Shown one piece after another: positions 8,460 to 15,942 of a stretch of DNA of 64,000 nucleotides. Below the pieces are notes generated by a model. It did no database searches. It was not told where the DNA came from and was given only the letters and a program-made list of their open reading frames with translations. Source of the stretch: Pseudomonas turukhanskensis (lineage in GTDB: Bacteria; Pseudomonadota; Gammaproteobacteria; Pseudomonadales; Pseudomonadaceae). The stretch spans positions 1 through 64,000 of the forward strand of contig NZ_BSFN01000014.1 of the NCBI RefSeq assembly GCF_027922365.1, in the 5' to 3' direction. Position 1 is the first letter of the stretch. Each line of letters opens with the position of its first letter. The translations under genes were made by a program, and so were the position numbers.

Positions 8460-10580
8460 ATGGTTCAGGTTCGACATTTATTGCTGGGGTTGGCCTCGGG
8501 CTCGGCTTTGTATTCTGGGTTGGTGTCTGCCCTGGGCCTGGGCGACATCACCTTGCATTCGGCACTCAACCAACCGTTGGTGGCTGACATCGAGTTGCTG
8601 GAAGTAGGCGACCTCACCGCCGCCGACATGAAAGTGCGTCTGGCCTCCGATGCCATGTACGCGCGCTCGGGCGTAGACCGCATCATCTTTCTCAACGACT
8701 TGCGCTTCACCCCCATGTTGCGTGGCGGCAAAAGCGTGATTCGCGTGGTATCGAGCAAACCGGTACGCGAGCCTTACCTGAACTTCATCGTCGAGTTGGC
8801 CCGGCCCAATGGCCAGCTGTACCGCGAATACACCTTGCTGCTCGACCCGCCAAATTCCTCGGCTTACAACAGCGTTGCCGCTACACCGGCAGCTTCTGCG
8901 GCGGCTTCGAGCAAGCCGCGCGCCAGTGCGCCGGCAGCACCGGCCAAACCCCGCGAAGTGCCACCAGCCAAGCTTGGCAAGCGTTATGTCGTGGCCAGCG
9001 GCGACAGCCTGTGGACCATCGCCACGCGCCTGCGCGCTCAGGGCAGCAACGCTTCGCAGCAACAGCTGATGGACGATATCCACGCCCTCAATCCGCAAGC
9101 CTTTGGCGGCAATGACATGAGCCGCCTGCAAGTGGGCGCCAATCTGTTGCTGCCCGATGCCGCGCCTGTTGCCGCCACACCAACCGATGCGGCCGAGCCG
9201 CCGCCCACCTTGAGCGTGGTGGATGACGCGCAGCCGGTCCCATTGCCAAGCACCCCGCTGGACCCGCAGGCCGAGATGATCGTGCAGATGCAGCGCCGTT
9301 TGGACAGCGAGCTGGCTCAACACGCGGACGAAAACACCAAGCTGCAACAATCCCTGGCTGACTTGCAGGTTCAGGTGCAGCAGTTGATGGAGCAATCTGC
9401 GGCCAAGGACCGGGAGCTGGCTGAGCTTAAAGCTAAGCTCAACGCCCAGCCGCCCGTTGCCCCTGCTGCCGATACCGACGCTCGCAAACTGCCGCCTGCC
9501 GTTGTTGCGCCCACTCCGGCACCGGCCGAAACCAATACTTGGCTCGGCGTGGCCTGGGGCCTGGGCGGTTTGCTCGTGCTGGCCTTGCTTGGCTTACTGT
9601 TCTGGCGCCGCAGCCGCCAGGAGCCTCAGCCCTCGCCGGTGGTCGTGGTAACCCCTGTACCGACGGCCGATGATGACGATGAGTTTGAGCTGGACGACAT
9701 GGTCACTCCGGCCGCCGAGGTTGCCCCCGTTGCGGCTGCGCCGAGGGTAGCCGCCGCTATTGCCGAACCGCGCCCGAGCACTCCCAGCGACACCCTCGAA
9801 GGCGCCAATATCTATATCGCTTACGGCCGTTTCAGTGAAGCCGCCGCCAGCTTGCGCCGTGCCCTGGACGCTGAACCGCAGCGCAGCGATATTCGCTTCC
9901 GCCTGCTGGAAGTATTGGCGCAGTTGGGGGATGCCCGCGGCTTTCAGCAGGAGGAAGAAATTCTGCTCGACGCCGGTTATGCCGACGCGCCCATTGCCCA
10001 GCTCAAGGCCCGCCACCCCGACCTGCTTACCCGCCCGCAAACCGAGACGGCGCAGTTCGATGTGCTCGACGACGTGGTGCTGGAACTGGACGATGTGCAG
10101 CCGCTGGCCAGCGCAGCGCCGCCCGAGGACGATCAGTTCAATCTCGACGACTTCTCCCTGGACCCCGACTGGGACGTGATCAGCCCGTTTTCCGCCAGCG
10201 CCCGCAACAAAGCCGAGGCGGCGAACAAAGCCAGCAACGACGGCGAGCCGGCCGCCGACCTTGGCCAGGCCGTAGACGTGCTCAGCCCGTTCTCGAACAC
10301 TGCCATGGTGGTGGAAGAAACCCACGACGAAGGCTGGTTTGGCGAAGGGCTGGATGATGACGCCTACCTAAGCCAACCGCTGGTGGAAGAGGGCGCTTCG
10401 TTGGGTGACCTGGACCATCTGGAAGCGCGACGCGACAACCTGGCCAAGTTCAACCAGGCGCTGGCGTTTATCGAACAGGGTCACCTGGAAAGCGCCTGCG
10501 ACATCCTCAATGAGTTGATCAATGAGGGTGATGAGGAGCAGAAACGCGAAGCCTCTAAGCTCTTGGCAAAGATCGCTTAA
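8460..10580 (+). CDS. fimV: FimV-family peptidoglycan-binding polar hub protein
   Basis: Inner-membrane protein linking the cell wall to polar assembly of type IV pili and cAMP signalling. The 706 residues show a signal-anchor start, then the FimV N-terminal domain (about 24-135, LGLGDITLHSALNQPLVADIEL). A LysM domain follows (about 170-230, RYVVASGDSLWTIATRL), then a coiled coil (about 275-330). A single membrane helix (about 360-382, ending FWRRSR) leads to a long acidic cytoplasmic part with TPR-like segments, and the C-terminal FimV motif is LAFIEQGHLESACDILNEL. P. aeruginosa FimV is about 919 residues, so this one is short, mainly in the acidic linker. The ATG at 8460 follows GGGAGG. It may be a FimV paralogue rather than the main FimV. 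Confidence 0.8.
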   Translation: MVQVRHLLLGLASGSALYSGLVSALGLGDITLHSALNQPLVADIELLEVGDLTAADMKVRLASDAMYARSGVDRIIFLNDLRFTPMLRGGKSVIRVVSSKPVREPYLNFIVELARPNGQLYREYTLLLDPPNSSAYNSVAATPAASAAASSKPRASAPAAPAKPREVPPAKLGKRYVVASGDSLWTIATRLRAQGSNASQQQLMDDIHALNPQAFGGNDMSRLQVGANLLLPDAAPVAATPTDAAEPPPTLSVVDDAQPVPLPSTPLDPQAEMIVQMQRRLDSELAQHADENTKLQQSLADLQVQVQQLMEQSAAKDRELAELKAKLNAQPPVAPAADTDARKLPPAVVAPTPAPAETNTWLGVAWGLGGLLVLALLGLLFWRRSRQEPQPSPVVVVTPVPTADDDDEFELDDMVTPAAEVAPVAAAPRVAAAIAEPRPSTPSDTLEGANIYIAYGRFSEAAASLRRALDAEPQRSDIRFRLLEVLAQLGDARGFQQEEEILLDAGYADAPIAQLKARHPDLLTRPQTETAQFDVLDDVVLELDDVQPLASAAPPEDDQFNLDDFSLDPDWDVISPFSASARNKAEAANKASNDGEPAADLGQAVDVLSPFSNTAMVVEETHDEGWFGEGLDDDAYLSQPLVEEGASLGDLDHLEARRDNLAKFNQALAFIEQGHLESACDILNELINEGDEEQKREASKLLAKIA

Positions 10581-10655
10581 GCGTTTGGTTTTTCGAACAC
10601 CGCTCGCCGCGGCATTCTGAGTCTCGCCTGCGTGAGGGCAATGGAGTTAGCTCCC

Positions 10656-10685
10656 GTCATCCCCGCTCAGACGGGGATCCAGAAT
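10656..10685. repeat. Dispersed REP-like element, single unit
   Basis: GTCATCCCCGCTCAGACGGG followed by GATCCAGAAT: a short imperfect palindrome with a conserved flank. Related units, mostly in head-to-head pairs, occur at 15821, 19786, 22130, 59757 and 60795, always between genes. Confidence 0.7.
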
Positions 10686-10717
10686 GTTGTGCCGAACACC
10701 CTCTTCCAAGGCACGTC

Positions 10718-11014
10718 ATGACCCCAAAACCCGAAGTCACCATCACCTACTGCACCCAATGCCAATGGCTGCTACGCGCTGCCTGGCTGGCGCAGGAGTT
10801 GCTGTCCACGTTCAGCGATGACCTGGGCAAGGTCAGCCTGCAACCGGGCACCGGTGGCGTGTTTGTGATTACCTGCAACGGTGTGCAGATCTGGGAGCGC
10901 AAGGCCGACGGTGGTTTTCCCGAGGCCAAGGTGTTGAAGCAGCGCGTGCGCGATGTGATCGACCCGCAGCGCGACCTGGGCCATAACGACCGGGCCGCGC
11001 CAGCGGCAGACTGA
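10718..11014 (+). CDS. Rdx family (SelT/SelW/SelH-like) protein
   Basis: A 98-residue cytoplasmic protein with a thioredoxin-like fold of the Rdx family. The redox motif CTQC lies near residue 12 (ITYCTQCQWLLRAAWLAQELL). Cys stands where the eukaryotic relatives have selenocysteine, and no in-frame TGA is seen. The family motif GGVFVITCNG and the C-terminal segment GGFPEAKVLKQRVRDVIDP are typical. Substrates of bacterial members are unknown; a thiol-redox role is inferred. The ATG at 10718 has AAGG upstream. It is convergent with the next gene, with directly abutting stops. Confidence 0.85.
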   Translation: MTPKPEVTITYCTQCQWLLRAAWLAQELLSTFSDDLGKVSLQPGTGGVFVITCNGVQIWERKADGGFPEAKVLKQRVRDVIDPQRDLGHNDRAAPAAD

Positions 11015-11506
11015 TCAGTTGATGCTGTAACCGCGCCCGTTCAGGCAGGCGCCCAGCGCGCGGCGGTAGTAGTCGGCAGCGCTTTGCGCAGGCGCCACGG
11101 TGGCGCTGGCGGGGTCGAAGCCGCTCTGGCTGACAGCCCAGCTGTGGCATTCATAGCGATCGCGGGCCTGCTGGTCGGCGGTCTGGCCGCGGGCCGGGTA
11201 GGCGATGACGTCGTAGCTGGTTGGTGGAACCGTCGCCACGGTTTGCGGTGCTTGCACCACGACGTATTCCTTACGATCGGCGTTCCACATGTAGTAGGAG
11301 CCGGCTGCGAGGAAGTACAGCGCGCTGCCAATCCACAGTTCACGCGCCGCATCCGGCAGGCCATGGCCGTGGCCGGGCCCGGGGCCGCCCCAGCCAGGGC
11401 CTGGGCCGCCGGGGCCACCCGGACCGCCACCAGGGCCGGCCAACGCCGGCAGCGTAATCAGGGCTAATAACAGGGCGATGCCCGAGCGGGGCAGTGAAGC
11501 GGTCAT
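11015..11506 (-). CDS. Secreted or envelope hypothetical protein, Gly/Pro-rich N-terminus
   Basis: 163 residues beginning with a clear Sec signal peptide (cleavage probably after PALA near residue 23). A Gly/Pro/His-rich low-complexity stretch follows (about 24-50), then one hydrophobic segment (LWIGSALYFLAAGSYYMW). The C-terminal module contains DRYECHSWAVSQSGFDP and ALGACLNGRGYS, whose two Cys could form a disulfide. Similar modules occur in Pseudomonas envelope proteins of unknown function (DUF6515-like, as I recall). The ATG at 11506 has GGAG upstream. No functional partner is apparent. Confidence 0.65.
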   Translation of the reverse strand: MTASLPRSGIALLLALITLPALAGPGGGPGGPGGPGPGWGGPGPGHGHGLPDAARELWIGSALYFLAAGSYYMWNADRKEYVVVQAPQTVATVPPTSYDVIAYPARGQTADQQARDRYECHSWAVSQSGFDPASATVAPAQSAADYYRRALGACLNGRGYSIN

Positions 11507-11627
11507 GTGGGGACTCCGATAGGTCTGGCGGCGCTTTGCGGCCGGTGTCCATTATCGAAGTGCCGGTGCGGCGTGGGTGTCAGGCCTGGGTAAAACCTGT
11601 GTAAACCCCTTGGTACATTTGCTTAGC

Positions 11628-12521
11628 TCAAGGCCGTGCGGCCTGGGCGTCCACCGGCTCCACGGCTTTGCCATCGCCCATGCGCGCCGAGAGAAAGATG
11701 GCGAAGATAATCAGGGCGCCGCCGGCCATCATCCGTACGGTCGGGGTCTCCGAGAAAATCAGCCAGGCGAAGGTGATGCCGTACACCGGCTCAAGCGCGA
11801 ATACCACGGCGGCGGTGCGCGCCTTGAGCACATCCAGGCTGGCCACAAACAAGCTATGTGCCACGCCGGTGCAGAACACGCCGAGCAGCGCGATCCACAG
11901 CCAGTTCATGGCCGACACGCTGGCAAGTTCCGGCGCCGCAAACGGCAGCAGGCACAGGGCGACCACCAGGTTCTGACACAGCGCCGACTGCACCGGCCCG
12001 ACCTTGCCGGAGCCGGCGCGGTTGACCAGCGACAGCAGCGCAAACAGCAAGCCCGAGAGCACACCCCAGAGCAGCCCCGTGGTGGCGCCGCTGGCCAGAT
12101 TGAACTCGGGGGTGACCAGCACCAGGCCGATGCTCACCAGGCACACCAGCACGATTTCGTTGCGGCGAATACGCTCGCGGAAAATCAGCCCTTCGAGAAT
12201 CACCGTTAGCGCCGGAAAACTGGTAAAGCCCAAGGTGGCGATGGCCACACCGGCGACCTTCACCGAGATAAAAAAGCTCACCCAGTGCCCGGCCAGTAAC
12301 ACGCCACCCAGCGTCAGGCGGCCCCAGTCATTGGCTCGCAGGCGTTGCCACGGAATGCGCGCAATCAGCCCGGCAAACGCCGCCAATGCCAGCACGGCAA
12401 ACAGCGCGCGGCCAAACACAATCATGCTCGGCGTGGTGGTGGCGAGTTTGCCCAGCACCCCGGTGAAACCGAACATCAGGGCGCCGCAATGCAAAGCGGT
12501 AAGGGCGGAGCGGTGGTTCAT
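11628..12521 (-). CDS. DMT superfamily (EamA) transporter
   Basis: A 297-residue inner-membrane protein with about ten predicted transmembrane helices arranged as two EamA repeats (about 5-135 and 150-283). Typical segments are LGFTSFPALTVILEGLIFRER and ALEPVYGITFAWLIFSETP. Family members export or take up metabolites such as amino acids; the substrate is not predictable. The ATG at 12521 follows AAGGACC. The next gene upstream on the same strand, csaA-like, starts at 12904 and ends at 12569, leaving about 47 bases, so the two may be cotranscribed. Confidence 0.85.
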   Translation of the reverse strand: MNHRSALTALHCGALMFGFTGVLGKLATTTPSMIVFGRALFAVLALAAFAGLIARIPWQRLRANDWGRLTLGGVLLAGHWVSFFISVKVAGVAIATLGFTSFPALTVILEGLIFRERIRRNEIVLVCLVSIGLVLVTPEFNLASGATTGLLWGVLSGLLFALLSLVNRAGSGKVGPVQSALCQNLVVALCLLPFAAPELASVSAMNWLWIALLGVFCTGVAHSLFVASLDVLKARTAAVVFALEPVYGITFAWLIFSETPTVRMMAGGALIIFAIFLSARMGDGKAVEPVDAQAARP

Positions 12522-12568
12522 GCTGGTCCTTGTCGGTGTGCTGTAGTGCTTTTGTGCAGGAGCGGTGT

Positions 12569-12904
12569 TTACGCCAGGCGTGCGCCGTTAGGCAAAGGCT
12601 GTTCGAAGGTGGCCAAGACTACCCGATTTTCCGCGTCATACGCGCCGGTTACCAGCACCTCGGAACGTACGCCGGCAATGGACTTCGGCGCGAAATTGCA
12701 CACGCACAGCACCTGCTTGCCGATTAGGCTGGCAGCGCTGTAGTGGTCGGTAATCTGCGCACTGGAAGTTTTCAGGCCCAACGGCCCAAGGTCGATTTGC
12801 AGCACGTAGGCGGGCTTGCGCGCTTTGACGTTGGGCTCGGCATTGAGCACCGTGCCAACACGCAGTTCCACGCGCTCGAAGTCTTGCCACTCGATGGTCG
12901 CCAT
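12569..12904 (-). CDS. csaA: CsaA-type tRNA-binding domain protein
   Basis: A 111-residue protein made of one OB-fold tRNA-binding domain of the CsaA/YgjH type (motifs DFERVELRVGTVL, KPAYVLQIDLGPLGLKTSSAQIT, GKQVLCVCNF, SEVLVTGA). Homologues form dimers that bind the tRNA elbow and have been described as export chaperones in Bacillus. I start it at ATG 12904 (MATIEWQDF), preceded by GGGAGTGGGCA; the longer frame adds 18 residues without support. It lies upstream of the DMT transporter on the same strand. Confidence 0.88.
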   Translation of the reverse strand: MATIEWQDFERVELRVGTVLNAEPNVKARKPAYVLQIDLGPLGLKTSSAQITDHYSAASLIGKQVLCVCNFAPKSIAGVRSEVLVTGAYDAENRVVLATFEQPLPNGARLA

Positions 12905-12993
12905 TGCCCACTCCCGATTGCTGAACGATCGCCGCAGTGTAGGGAGCGCCGCTCGCACTGTCTGTCGCCAGGCTCGCGGTTATTGTCGTCAGC

Positions 12994-13743
12994 CTATTGC
13001 TGGCGGCGCAGTTGCCGGGGTGTGGTGCCGTGGTGGCGGGCGAGGGCGGCGGTAAAGGCGCTCTGAGAGGTGTAGCCCACTCGCTGGGCAATTTCGCCCA
13101 CGGCCAGTTGGGTATCGCGTAGCAGTTGCAGGCCGTGTTGCAGGCGCCGCTGGCGCACGTAGTCCATGGGCGTTTGCCCGGTTTGCTGCAGAAAACGTGC
13201 GTGAAAACGTGCCGCCGACAGACCGCTCACGCGTGCGAGGTCAGCCACTTGCAGCGGGTGGGCGGCATGCCGGTCGATATAGCTATCGAGGCTGGCCAAC
13301 GGCAGTTCGCCGCGCTCGGCCAGCGGTACAGGCGCGCTGGCGATGCTCGCCAATAACAGCGCGGCACCTTGCTGGGCAATCACCGGGTCGTGAATCGGGC
13401 TCTGCACCAGCCAGCTCAGCAACTGCTGTTGCGAGGTGCCGAGGGTCAGGGTTTGTGGGCTGTCGAGCAGGCGTTGGCTGGTGGCAGCGTGGCTGCCGAG
13501 GCGGCTGTGCAGCCAGGCGCTGTCGGGCACGTCGAACACCATGCAGTCGCTACCCTCACGGCTTTCGCAGGCGTGGTGCGAACCGCCGGGGATCACTAGC
13601 AATTGCTGGCCGCGCAACAAGCTGCCATAGCCCTCCACCTCGAATTCCAAGCGCCCGTTCAAGCCGAAGACGATTTGCGCGTGCTCGTGGCTATGGGCGA
13701 TCAGCTCATCGCTGTAATGACGCAGGGACAGTATCGAGTGCAT
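12994..13743 (-). CDS. AraC-family transcriptional regulator (cupin type)
   Basis: A 249-residue regulator. Its N-terminal cupin sensor is at about 5-95 (HSHEHAQIVFGLNGRLEFEV, LLVIPGGSHHACES). The C-terminal pair of helix-turn-helix motifs is at about 150-245 (DLARVSGLSAARFHARFLQQTGQTPMDYVRQRRL, IAQRVGYTSQSAFTAAL). I chose the ATG at 13743 because GAGGAG precedes it. Regulators of this shape often control nearby small-molecule transporters. The same-strand csaA-EamA pair downstream is a possible target, but the sequence does not prove this. It is divergent from the plcP-like gene. Confidence 0.85.
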   Translation of the reverse strand: MHSILSLRHYSDELIAHSHEHAQIVFGLNGRLEFEVEGYGSLLRGQQLLVIPGGSHHACESREGSDCMVFDVPDSAWLHSRLGSHAATSQRLLDSPQTLTLGTSQQQLLSWLVQSPIHDPVIAQQGAALLLASIASAPVPLAERGELPLASLDSYIDRHAAHPLQVADLARVSGLSAARFHARFLQQTGQTPMDYVRQRRLQHGLQLLRDTQLAVGEIAQRVGYTSQSAFTAALARHHGTTPRQLRRQQ

Positions 13744-13799
13744 GGAAAACTCCTCGGCAGAGAGGCGCAGTTTACCTGTGCAAAGGTCGCAGGAAAGGG

Positions 13800-13839
13800 T
13801 TGTCATCAGTTTGCCTTGCGCCTGTAATACGCAGGTCAC
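13800..13839 (+). promoter_or_regulatory. Pho-box-like array upstream of plcP-agt
   Basis: Four heptamers resembling CTGTCAT occur with an exact 11-base period (7 + 4): TTGTCAT (13800), TTGCCTT (13811), CTGTAAT (13822) and AGGTCAC (13833). The first and third match six of seven. A -10-like GATAAA lies at 13858-13863, and the first downstream start is at 13883. Spacing and sequence are those of PhoB-bound direct repeats. Confidence 0.6.
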
Positions 13840-13882
13840 CGCCGGGCCTCACTCTCCGATAAACCCTGCCGGAGGCCGCCCC

Positions 13883-14770
13883 ATGAGCAGTGCTCAGCTC
13901 GCAAAACCCAGCCGCAAGCAACGTGTCCGCACCCTGTGGATTTCCGATGTGCACTTGGGTACCAAGGATTGCCAGGCCGAACACCTGGCGCAATTTCTCA
14001 AGCGCTACCAGGCGGACAAGGTGTATCTGGTAGGGGATATCATCGACGGCTGGCGCCTGCGCAGCGGCATCTTCTGGCCTCAAGCCCACACCAACGTGAT
14101 TCGCCGTCTGCTCACCATGAGCAAGCGCGGCACCGAAGTGGTGTACGTCACCGGCAACCACGACGAGTTTCTGCGTCGTTACTCCAAGCTGATTCTGGGC
14201 AATATCCAACTGGTGGATGAAGCCGAGCACATCACCGCTGACGGGCGTCGCCTGCTGGTGGTGCACGGCGATCAGTTCGACGTGATCACCCGCTACCACC
14301 GCTGGCTGGCCTTTCTCGGCGATTCGGCCTACGAATTTACGCTCACCCTCAACCGCTGGCTCAATCACTGGCGGCGCAAGTATGGCTACGGCTACTGGTC
14401 GCTGTCGGCGTACCTCAAGCACAAGGTCAAAACGGCGGTGAACTTTATCAGCGATTTCGAAGAAGCCATTGCCCATGAGTGCAATAAGCGCGGCTTCAAC
14501 GGCGTGATCTGCGGCCATATCCACCATGCCGAAATTCGTCAGATGGGCGAGGTTGAATATATGAACTGCGGCGATTGGGTAGAAAGCTGCACGGCGCTGA
14601 TCGAACACCTGGACGGCAGCATCGAGCTGTATCGTCTGGCCGATGACCAGGCGCGACAAGCGCAGATCGCCGAGCTGGAACGGGCAGCGGCGGCCGTGGC
14701 GGGTGCTGCCGTCGGCGTGGCGATGGCCAGCGAGGCAGCCAGCGCCACGGCGCGCGAAACCGTTGTATGA
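13883..14770 (+). CDS. plcP: PlcP-like metallophosphoesterase (LpxH family), phospholipid remodelling
   Basis: A 295-residue calcineurin-like metallophosphoesterase with the full metal-ligand series SDVHLG, GDIIDGW, GNHDE, VHGDQFD and CGHIHHA. The family is often annotated as UDP-2,3-diacylglucosamine hydrolase. The partner gene and the Pho-box-like array favour PlcP, which cleaves membrane phospholipids to diacylglycerol during phosphate starvation. The ATG at 13883 follows CGGAGG. The C-terminal 60 residues are Ala-rich and variable. The stop overlaps the glycosyltransferase start by four bases (ATGA), so they are translationally coupled. An LpxH-like role in lipid A synthesis remains possible but fits the context less well. 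Confidence 0.8.
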   Translation: MSSAQLAKPSRKQRVRTLWISDVHLGTKDCQAEHLAQFLKRYQADKVYLVGDIIDGWRLRSGIFWPQAHTNVIRRLLTMSKRGTEVVYVTGNHDEFLRRYSKLILGNIQLVDEAEHITADGRRLLVVHGDQFDVITRYHRWLAFLGDSAYEFTLTLNRWLNHWRRKYGYGYWSLSAYLKHKVKTAVNFISDFEEAIAHECNKRGFNGVICGHIHHAEIRQMGEVEYMNCGDWVESCTALIEHLDGSIELYRLADDQARQAQIAELERAAAAVAGAAVGVAMASEAASATARETVV

Positions 14771-15804
14771 GGATATTGATCGTCACTGATGCCTGGTCGC
14801 CGCAGGTAAACGGCGTGGTCACCAGCTTGCAAGCGTTGATTGCCGAGCTGCGTGGCCTGGGGCATCTGGTCAAGCTGCTGTCGCCTGCCGACTTTCGCCA
14901 TGTGCCGTGCCCGACCTACCCGGAAATTCCGCTGGTGTGGGATGTGTGGAATGTGGGCGCAGCGATTCGTAACTTCCGTCCGGACTGCGTGCACCTGGCC
15001 ACTGAAGGGCCGTTGGGCTGGACCGCGCGGCGCTGGCTGAAAAAGCGCGGGCTGGCATTCTCCAGCGCCATTCATACCCGTTTTCCCGAATACGTACACA
15101 CCCGCTGGCCGCGGATTCCGCTGGCGTGGGGGTACGCCTACCTGCGTCGTTTTCACCAACCCAGCCAGGCCGTGTTGGTCACCACCGCACGCTTGCGTGC
15201 CGAGTTTCAGGGCTGGGGCTTGCAACGGCTACAGCTGTGGCGCAAAGGCGTGGACCTGGGGCGTTTCCAGGCCACGGTTGAGGTGCCCAGGCGCCTGGTG
15301 TTCCTTTACGTGGGGCGGGTGGCGCCGGAGAAAAATCTGGAGGCCTTTCTGCGCCTGGATCTTCCTGGAGAAAAACAGGTTATCGGCGACGGCCCGCAGC
15401 GGGCGGAGCTGCAGACGCGTTATCCGCAGGTCAGCTTTCTTGGTTACCAGCATGGCTCGGCACTGGCCAAGGCTTATAGCGAAGCCAGCGTATTGGTATT
15501 TCCGTCGCGTACCGACACCTATGGGCTGGTGATGCTTGAAGCCTTGGCCAGCGGTACGCCGGTGGCAGCGTTCCCGGTGCCGGGGCCGCTGGATGTGCTG
15601 GAGCAGGGTGTTAGCGGGGTGATGGACGAGGATTTGCGCAGCGCTTGTCTGGCGGCTTTGAGCCTGGACCGGCAGCGGTGTGAGCAGGCGGCGCAGAAAT
15701 TGTCGTGGCGGGCGTCGGCGCTGGAGTTTCTGGTGCAGCAGCCGTTGTTGGATGGCGAGTTGGTTGAGGTGGGCGCTGAGAAGGTTGTGGAAGCTACCGC
15801 TTGA
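14767..15804 (+). CDS. agt: Glycosyltransferase (GT4), Agt-like glycolipid synthase
   Basis: A 345-residue GT-B glycosyltransferase of family 4. N-terminal acceptor side is VTDAWSPQVNGVVTSL. C-terminal nucleotide-sugar side has YVGRVAPEKN and the EX7E-type segment FPSRTDTYGLVMLEALASGTPV. With PlcP it would glycosylate the released diacylglycerol to replace phospholipid by glycolipid under phosphate limitation, as known for PlcP-Agt pairs in Pseudomonas and alpha-proteobacteria. The donor sugar is not predictable. It is translationally coupled to plcP and followed by cyaB on the opposite strand, the order I recall around PA3217-PA3219 in P. aeruginosa. It acts at the inner face of the cytoplasmic membrane. 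Confidence 0.78.
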   Translation: MRILIVTDAWSPQVNGVVTSLQALIAELRGLGHLVKLLSPADFRHVPCPTYPEIPLVWDVWNVGAAIRNFRPDCVHLATEGPLGWTARRWLKKRGLAFSSAIHTRFPEYVHTRWPRIPLAWGYAYLRRFHQPSQAVLVTTARLRAEFQGWGLQRLQLWRKGVDLGRFQATVEVPRRLVFLYVGRVAPEKNLEAFLRLDLPGEKQVIGDGPQRAELQTRYPQVSFLGYQHGSALAKAYSEASVLVFPSRTDTYGLVMLEALASGTPVAAFPVPGPLDVLEQGVSGVMDEDLRSACLAALSLDRQRCEQAAQKLSWRASALEFLVQQPLLDGELVEVGAEKVVEATA

Positions 15805-15820
15805 ACCACATTCCAACACC

Positions 15821-15879
15821 GTCATTCCCGCGCAGGCGGGAATCCAGAATAGTCGTCACAGCGGAAATTCTGGATCCCC
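15821..15879. repeat. Dispersed REP-like inverted pair
   Basis: GTCATTCCCGCGCAGGCGGG followed by AATCCAGAAT at 15821-15850, then an inverted partial partner ATTCTGGATCCCC at 15867-15879. It lies between the convergent agt and cyaB genes and may act as a transcription barrier. Confidence 0.7.
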
Positions 15880-15942
15880 TCTGGTCGTAGTGCTGGAGGG
15901 TGAGGGACCTGCGCGGGGATGCCGGTAGAGTGGGCGCGGTTG

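Noticed and set aside
13742..13882. Upstream start of the plcP-like gene at 13742
   Set aside because: The extension crosses the Pho-box-like array and the araC-type start region; the ATG at 13883 has a good ribosome binding site and begins just before the family motif.
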